From Saprospiraceae bacterium (GTDB lineage Bacteria; Bacteroidota; Bacteroidia; Chitinophagales; Saprospiraceae), in contig JAWKLJ010000001.1 of assembly GCA_041392805.1 (NCBI GenBank), positions 3,720,001 to 3,784,000 of the forward strand: a stretch of 64,000 bases of DNA, read 5' to 3'. Positions 60,412-64,000 of this stretch are shown piece after piece (within the stretch, counting starts at the first letter, position 1; the number at the start of each line of letters is the position of its first letter). A program made the translations under genes and the position numbers. Under the pieces are notes generated by a model. It was not told where the DNA came from. It saw only the letters and a program-made list of their open reading frames with translations, and ran no database searches.

Positions 60412-60419
60412 CAAAGGTA
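60412..60419 (-). promoter_or_regulatory. -7 box of the rimP-nusA-infB operon
   Basis: TACCTTTG on the minus strand matches TAnnTTTG exactly, predicting transcription from about 60405. No clear -33 TTG at 17-23 bp. Confidence 0.6.
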
Positions 60420-60639
60420 ATATATTTTACAACATAAGTCTAGTTTTTGTTTAAATTAATCCCTCTAAACCTTATGATATATAGGTTATTAGCCTATTCT
60501 GGGATAAAATAATCCTTAAAAAGGCCTTGTGGTATTCAAGCGTTTCTCACCTGTATTGGAAGAAACCACGCTGACAGGTACTAAACCGATTGATAAAATT
60601 GAAACTGGCAGAATGCTCAAGGCCAGTTTTTACCGCCAA

Positions 60640-61238
60640 AGGCAACGAAGGATCAAAGGTCCTAATATAGAAAGCGTCAGGATCGAATTTTTTTGCGCAC
60701 CACCAATGCTTTTTGATCTGAGAAATCCATCCAGGCGAAGTCATAGATTGACAACCTAAAACACCGCTGTATACTTACCATCATATACTCTGCCGGACTG
60801 CGTCTGGGCGAAGTTACAAACCTGAAATTTACCGATATACAATTTGAAAAACACCGCATTTTTGTGCGCGATGCCAAAGGCAAAAAAGATCGTTGCACGA
60901 TACTTGCCCGACGAGCGGAAGTGCTTTTGCGAGAATATATAAACCTTTATTGCCCTGCCCATTGGTTATTTGAAGGCACAGACGGAGGTCCATATAGCGA
61001 TAGGAGCGTTCAGGCTATTTTCACGGCCGCTAAGGAACGTGCTCGTATAAACCCACTGGCAACCACCCACACCTTGCGACATTCATTTGCCACCCATTTA
61101 TTAGAAAAAGGAATGGACTTGCGAAATATCCAGGAACTGCCGGGCCATGAAAGCAGTAAAACGACGGAAATTTACACCCATATTACCAAAAAAAGTTGGG
61201 AGAAAATCAAAAGTCCTTTGGATGATTTGGAAATTTAA
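60640..61238 (+). pseudogene. Broken tyrosine recombinase (integrase)
   Basis: The catalytic domain is readable in one frame from 60747 to 61238 but no good start precedes it. In the same frame, stops occur at 60714-60716 and 60744-60746, inside sequence that still resembles the family (SEKSIQ...IDNLKHRCILTIIYSAGLRLGEV). Catalytic residues are intact: Arg in AGLRLGE, HTLRHSFATHLLE, His in LPGHESSKTTEIYTH (LPGH where LLGH is usual), and the Tyr. The N-terminal SAM-like domain is not recognisable. The tail IKSPLDDLEI is typical of Bacteroidota integron-like or XerC/D-type integrases. It is a decayed recombinase next to the cassette region. Confidence 0.8.
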
Positions 61239-61258
61239 TGCAAAGAAATTATATTTAC

Positions 61259-61424
61259 TTAGGAACATTCGAATAATAAGTTCGGCAATTGTGGGTCGGC
61301 TATTTTGTGGCCAGGCGAGCCAAAAAACGCAGGCGTAGCCGAAGCTACAGCGAGTATTTTTGGCGAAGCATGGTCACAAAAGAGGCAGCCAGAAAGTCGA
61401 AGTTATTGTTTGAACGTTCCTTAA
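61259..61424. repeat. 166-bp imperfect palindromic element
   Basis: The ends TTAGGAACATTC... and ...GAACGTTCCTTAA are complementary, and complementarity continues inward along most of the length (about 21 of the first 28 positions, then GGCTATTTTGTGGCCA against its partner TTTTGTGACCA, and a central GTAGCCGAAGCTAC hairpin). No ORF. It begins 20 bp after the integrase relic. Likely a MITE- or REP-like element whose single strand folds into one long hairpin. Confidence 0.55.
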
Positions 61425-61473
61425 GCTGAAAAAATCAACCCCAAATGCCTGCATTTCCATTTTCACCTCATCA

Positions 61474-61516
61474 AAATGCCCTTTGGCGTCACCATCAAGG
61501 CCGCCAAAGGGCATTT
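61474..61516. repeat. 15-bp perfect-stem hairpin H1
   Basis: AAATGCCCTTTGGCG (61474-61488) pairs perfectly with CGCCAAAGGGCATTT (61502-61516) around 13 bases. No coding role. It may end plus-strand transcription from the integrase relic; a short T-run follows. Confidence 0.6.
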
Positions 61517-61533
61517 GTTTTTCAAGCTGTCCA

Positions 61534-61592
61534 CACCCCGTCTATTGCGGCCATCCAACCTATTTGGCTGGCTGGCCGCAATAGACGGGGTG
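61534..61592. repeat. 19-bp perfect-stem hairpin H2
   Basis: CACCCCGTCTATTGCGGCC (61534-61552) pairs perfectly with its complement at 61574-61592 around 21 bases. With H1 it forms two tandem hairpins between the integrase relic and the cassette. Perfect stems of this length are rare as terminators and suggest a recombination or replication role or an insertion remnant. Confidence 0.6.
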
Positions 61593-61636
61593 ACAAAGCG
61601 GGTTTACCCGTTAGTTGGAGGTGACTGGGAACTGTA

Positions 61637-61646
61637 GTTAGCGGGC
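61637..61646 (+). repeat. attC-type half site at the 5' edge of the cassette
   Basis: GTTAGCGGGC is the exact reverse complement of GCCCGCTAAC at 62272-62281. In an integron array this is the trailing end of the preceding attC site (cut after the G). Only this end is recognisable; the leading half of the upstream site was not found. Confidence 0.5.
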
Positions 61647-61654
61647 ATTAAAAA

Positions 61655-62269
61655 ATGAAAAAAGTACTGATCATATTGACTTTTCAAGTGAGCATAATAA
61701 GTTACATGTTGGCTTGTGGATGTAGTGGGCCAAGAAATAATCTTAGAACCGATATTGATTCGTCTTATGCAATTTTTATTGGTATCATTACCGAGATAAA
61801 TCAAAATCATATTTTTCACCTAAATGATGAAATTGGAACAGGATTGAAGTTCATTAATTTTGATGTACTCAGATCCTACAGAGGGCTGAATCATGCTCAA
61901 CTTAAGGCGACATTATTTGATTCAGCATCAAATTCGAGCTGTGAAGGAATTGTATATGGCAAAGAGATTGGTGATACAGTGCTTGTCTTTGCGGAAGAAT
62001 TTAAATCTCAAATGCTTGGGAGTTATCTTTGCGGAAGACATCCAACATTTCAAAAGTTAAGTGAAGAAGAAGTTAATTTTATTGATACATCAAAATGGAT
62101 CGATCCAAGAACAAAACATAGAAATGTAGAGAAGTATCTTAGAAATGAATTCCCACAGACGAAGGGAGAAGAAAATGATAAATTAAGTCAAGATGTTTTA
62201 AAGTTGGCTCTTTTTATTAGCGGGGCGATTAATTTGATCTTTGGACTTCTTTTAATTAGAAAAAAATAA
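61655..62269 (+). CDS. Cassette-borne small exported membrane protein, function unknown
   Basis: 204 residues. The signal peptide MKKVLIILTFQVSIISYMLA is followed by a mature start CGCSGPRNN, a TIMP/netrin-like lead (Cys-x-Cys). The middle has FIGIITEI, ATLFDSASNSSCEG and YLCGRHPTF, with further cysteines. A C-terminal TM segment (LALFISGAINLIFGLLL) ends in RKK, so the domain would face the periplasm. The domain guess is inference. The gene is clearly more A/T-rich than its flanks, starts 8 bp after an attC-type half site and ends 2 bp before an attC-like site, which is the exact fit of an integron cassette. Confidence 0.75.
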   Translation: MKKVLIILTFQVSIISYMLACGCSGPRNNLRTDIDSSYAIFIGIITEINQNHIFHLNDEIGTGLKFINFDVLRSYRGLNHAQLKATLFDSASNSSCEGIVYGKEIGDTVLVFAEEFKSQMLGSYLCGRHPTFQKLSEEEVNFIDTSKWIDPRTKHRNVEKYLRNEFPQTKGEENDKLSQDVLKLALFISGAINLIFGLLLIRKK

Positions 62270-62271
62270 AC

Positions 62272-62342
62272 GCCCGCTAACCCTGCGCCAACGCCACGCC
62301 TCGCATGCGCTCGGCGCTTCGCCGGCGCGGGACATTAGCGCC
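62272..62342 (+). repeat. attC-like recombination site, 71 bp
   Basis: Begins GCCCGCTAAC and ends CATTAGCGCC. The arms CGCTAAC...CCTGCGCC and GGCGCGGGACATTAGCG can pair with a few extra bases, and the G/C-rich centre (CGCC...GGCGCTTCGCCGGCG) forms the apex, as in attC sites. The ends deviate from the RYYYAAC/GTTRRRY consensus: CGCTAAC, and ATTAGCG in place of GTTAGCG. Confidence 0.6.
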
Positions 62343-62430
62343 AAGGTTTCCAGTTTTTCAAGCATCTTTGCAAAATTCATTTAGGTAGGCTTGTTTTTGA
62401 AATTTCAGAAAAAAATGAAAATTAATAGGC

Positions 62431-62460
62431 TTGATATAAACTTCACTTTTACTATTTTTG
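62431..62460 (+). promoter_or_regulatory. Promoter of mqnC
   Basis: TTG at 62431-62433, a 19-bp spacer and TATTTTTG at 62453-62460 fit the Bacteroidota promoter exactly. Transcription would begin near 62467. The 3' neighbour CAGACAAT-C-ATTGTCAG (62482-62498) is a small hairpin sharing its right side with the end of element B. Confidence 0.65.
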
Positions 62461-62521
62461 TTACATACTTGCGTATTTAAACAGACAATCATTGTCAGAG
62501 AACCCATCTAAATTTGGCTAT

Positions 62522-63664
62522 ATGCACAAAGATGATATGCTTCAGCGGGCACTCCAACTGGAATTTCTAACAGCGGAAGAGGGGGTATTCCTATTTGAAC
62601 AAACCCCTACCGCAGAATTGATGTATGTGGCCAACCAATTGCGTCAACAGCATGTACCTGGGAATACGGTGACCTGGATTATTGATCGCAATTCTAATAC
62701 CACCAATGTCTGTATTGCCAATTGTAAGTTTTGTAATTTTTATCGCCGTCCAGGACACGAAGAATCCTACATTACAAGTATAGCGGAATACAAGAAAAAA
62801 ATAGAAGAAACCTTTGCATTTGGAGGAGAGCAGTTATTGTTGCAGGGAGGGCATCATCCCGATCTTGGATTGGCCTATTATGTAGACCTTTTCAAAACAC
62901 TGAAAGACTTATACCCCAACTTGAAACTGCATGCTTTGGGTCCACCCGAAATAGCACATATTACCAAGTTGGAAAAATCTACCCACATTGAAGTTTTGCA
63001 GGCATTGAAGGAGGCAGGGCTAGATTCATTGCCTGGGGCAGGAGCCGAAATTTTAAGTGACCGGGTACGGCGACTCATTTCAAAGGGAAAATGTGGCGGC
63101 AGAGAATGGTTGGATATTATGCGGGCAGCCCATCAAATTAGGCTAACGACATCGGCTACCATGATGTTTGGGCATATTGAAACCAATTGGGAAAGAATGG
63201 ATCACCTCGTACAAATACGTCAGGTTCAAGCTGAAAAACCCCAAGATGCTAAAGGGTTTATTGCTTTTATACCCTGGCCATTCCAAGATGAGGACACCAT
63301 TCTGAAGAAACTAAAGCGCGCTAGAAATAATTGTACAGGCGATGAATATGTACGAATGATTGCCATGAGTCGGATCATGCTGCCTAATATTTCAAATATT
63401 CAGGCATCCTGGCTGACAGTGGGGAAAAATGTAGCTAATATATGTCTGCACGCAGGGGCCAATGATTTTGGCTCCATCATGATCGAAGAGAACGTGGTTT
63501 CCGCTGCGGGCGCTAGGTTTCGGTTCACAGCTGATGGTATCCAAGCAGCTATACGAGAGGCTGGGTATATACCCCAGCTTCGCAACCAGCAATACGAATA
63601 CCGCGATTTACCTGCCAATATGAAACAGCAGGAGTTGGACAAAATGGCCATGATCGTGGATTGA
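62522..63664 (+). CDS. mqnC: Cyclic dehypoxanthinyl futalosine synthase
   Basis: 380 residues from the ATG at 62522; a TTG at 62492 in frame adds ten residues and cannot be excluded. It is a radical SAM enzyme: VCIANCKFCNFYR carries the CxxxCxxC iron-sulfur cysteines, with GGEQLLLQGGHHPDLGL, HALGPPEIAHI, GLDSLPGAGAEILSDRVR, TSATMMFGHIE, FIPWPFQDEDT and the late SAAGARFRFTADGIQAAIREAGYIPQLRN. These fit MqnC rather than MqnE. It cyclises dehypoxanthine futalosine in the futalosine menaquinone pathway, so the cell respires on menaquinone. It follows the integron-like cassette but has its own promoter. Confidence 0.93.
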   Translation: MHKDDMLQRALQLEFLTAEEGVFLFEQTPTAELMYVANQLRQQHVPGNTVTWIIDRNSNTTNVCIANCKFCNFYRRPGHEESYITSIAEYKKKIEETFAFGGEQLLLQGGHHPDLGLAYYVDLFKTLKDLYPNLKLHALGPPEIAHITKLEKSTHIEVLQALKEAGLDSLPGAGAEILSDRVRRLISKGKCGGREWLDIMRAAHQIRLTTSATMMFGHIETNWERMDHLVQIRQVQAEKPQDAKGFIAFIPWPFQDEDTILKKLKRARNNCTGDEYVRMIAMSRIMLPNISNIQASWLTVGKNVANICLHAGANDFGSIMIEENVVSAAGARFRFTADGIQAAIREAGYIPQLRNQQYEYRDLPANMKQQELDKMAMIVD

Positions 63665-63779
63665 TTGTCTTAAGGTTGTTAAAAAGTAGCTAGTTGCTTT
63701 TCGAGCTTGCTTTTGTCGGGTAAATTTCCTTAATTTTATAAGGTTTGAAATTTCTATCTTACCCTTCAATGCATCCGAT

Positions 63780-64000
63780 ATGAAAAACGCCTTGTTTTTT
63801 TTGCTACTTACTTTTTCTACCTTCTCTCTCCTTGGCCAAAAAATAGAAGAGGCACCCAATTATTATATCTTTAGCATCTACTTCGGCGGTGGGAGCTATT
63901 ATATTGATGGGGAGCAAACTAAATCCTTACATGAATGGCTGGACGGAATTGATCAAATAGATAATATGGATATTTCGATTCACAGCCACACGGATAACAT
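63780..64000 (+). CDS. OmpA-family exported protein, N-terminal part (cut at window end)
   Basis: Starts with the signal MKNALFFLLLTFSTFSLLGQ and then IEEAPNYYIFSIYFGGGSYYIDGEQTKSLHEWLDGIDQIDNMDISIHSHTDN, which is the opening of an OmpA-type C-terminal domain (FxGGSxxxD..Q...L..WL, SHTDN). It lacks a long barrel before this domain and so is of the small wall-binding kind. The frame is open to the window edge. It is unrelated in position to the other OmpA gene (11868-12611). Confidence 0.7.
   Translation, partial: MKNALFFLLLTFSTFSLLGQKIEEAPNYYIFSIYFGGGSYYIDGEQTKSLHEWLDGIDQIDNMDISIHSHTDN

Noticed and set aside
60529..60759. Plus-strand ORF of about 76 codons upstream of the integrase domain
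   Set aside because: It is not in the catalytic-domain frame and shows no integrase N-terminal features; treated as part of the decayed gene region.
61553..61646. A complete upstream attC site ending at GTTAGCGGGC
   Set aside because: ATCCAAC at 61553-61559 fits the RYYYAAC rule, but the two ends do not pair and the interior is the H2 hairpin, so only the 3' half site is claimed.

Overview
The window is chromosomal DNA from a member of the Bacteroidota, most likely a Saprospiraceae-type or related gliding marine/activated-sludge lineage. The evidence: C-terminal type IX secretion (T9SS) sorting domains on two secreted proteins, promoters of the Bacteroidota type (TTG, about 19 bp, TAnnTTTG), many short-signal lipoproteins, LytS/LytTR signalling, the mevalonate pathway enzyme MvaD, menaquinone synthesis by the futalosine route (MqnC), and families such as DUF1800/DUF1501, DUF4153 and SBBP-repeat proteins. 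No rRNA, tRNA or CRISPR array was seen. Placement below phylum level is inference.

Layout. 0-9 kb: end of a YjbQ gene, a LysE transporter, a PqaA-type lipoprotein, a LytS/LytTR two-component pair, an FG-GAP/ASPIC surface protein, a 52-residue membrane protein and an RND exporter. 9-18.8 kb: M28 peptidase with thiL, an OmpA lipoprotein-type protein, two tandem thioredoxin/TPR paralogues, a DUF1800-DUF1501 pair and a GH25 lysozyme. 19-24.5 kb: class III aminotransferase, an Omp85-type barrel, DUF2071, and an isolated contractile tail tube plus tail sheath pair. 24.8-34.5 kb: a small lipoprotein, an M28/PA peptidase, a regulator-controlled membrane gene cluster (integral membrane protein, winged-helix regulator, Coq4-like, DUF1361, DUF4153), a T9SS SBBP protein, a TPR lipoprotein and a NarL-type response regulator. 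34.5-52.1 kb: an unbroken run of minus-strand housekeeping genes (AOS-family transferase, rhodanese, mvaD, thrA-thrB-thrC, GH3, uvrA, punA, M50/TPR, ctaA). 52.1-60.4 kb: an A/T-rich gap, SRAP protein, T9SS M43 protease and the rimP-nusA-infB operon. 60.5-62.4 kb: an accessory patch with a broken tyrosine recombinase, long hairpins and an integron-type gene cassette. 62.4-64 kb: mqnC and the start of an OmpA-family gene.

The chief points of interest are as follows. (1) Two matching operators, ACTTTG-N5-CAAAGT, sit on the promoters on both sides of a winged-helix regulator, which suggests an autoregulated membrane/quinone-related circuit. (2) An orphan contractile sheath/tube operon has no baseplate or ATPase nearby. 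(3) Two parS-type 16-mers at 38.8 kb and a DnaA-box cluster at 52.3-52.6 kb, together with the minus-strand gene run left of the cluster, suggest that this is the replication-origin region. (4) A leader terminator hairpin lies between the promoter and rimP. (5) A single cassette bounded by attC-like sequence lies beside a recombinase relic. (6) Several families of intergenic inverted-repeat elements are present, two copies of one of them flanking a rhodanese gene.
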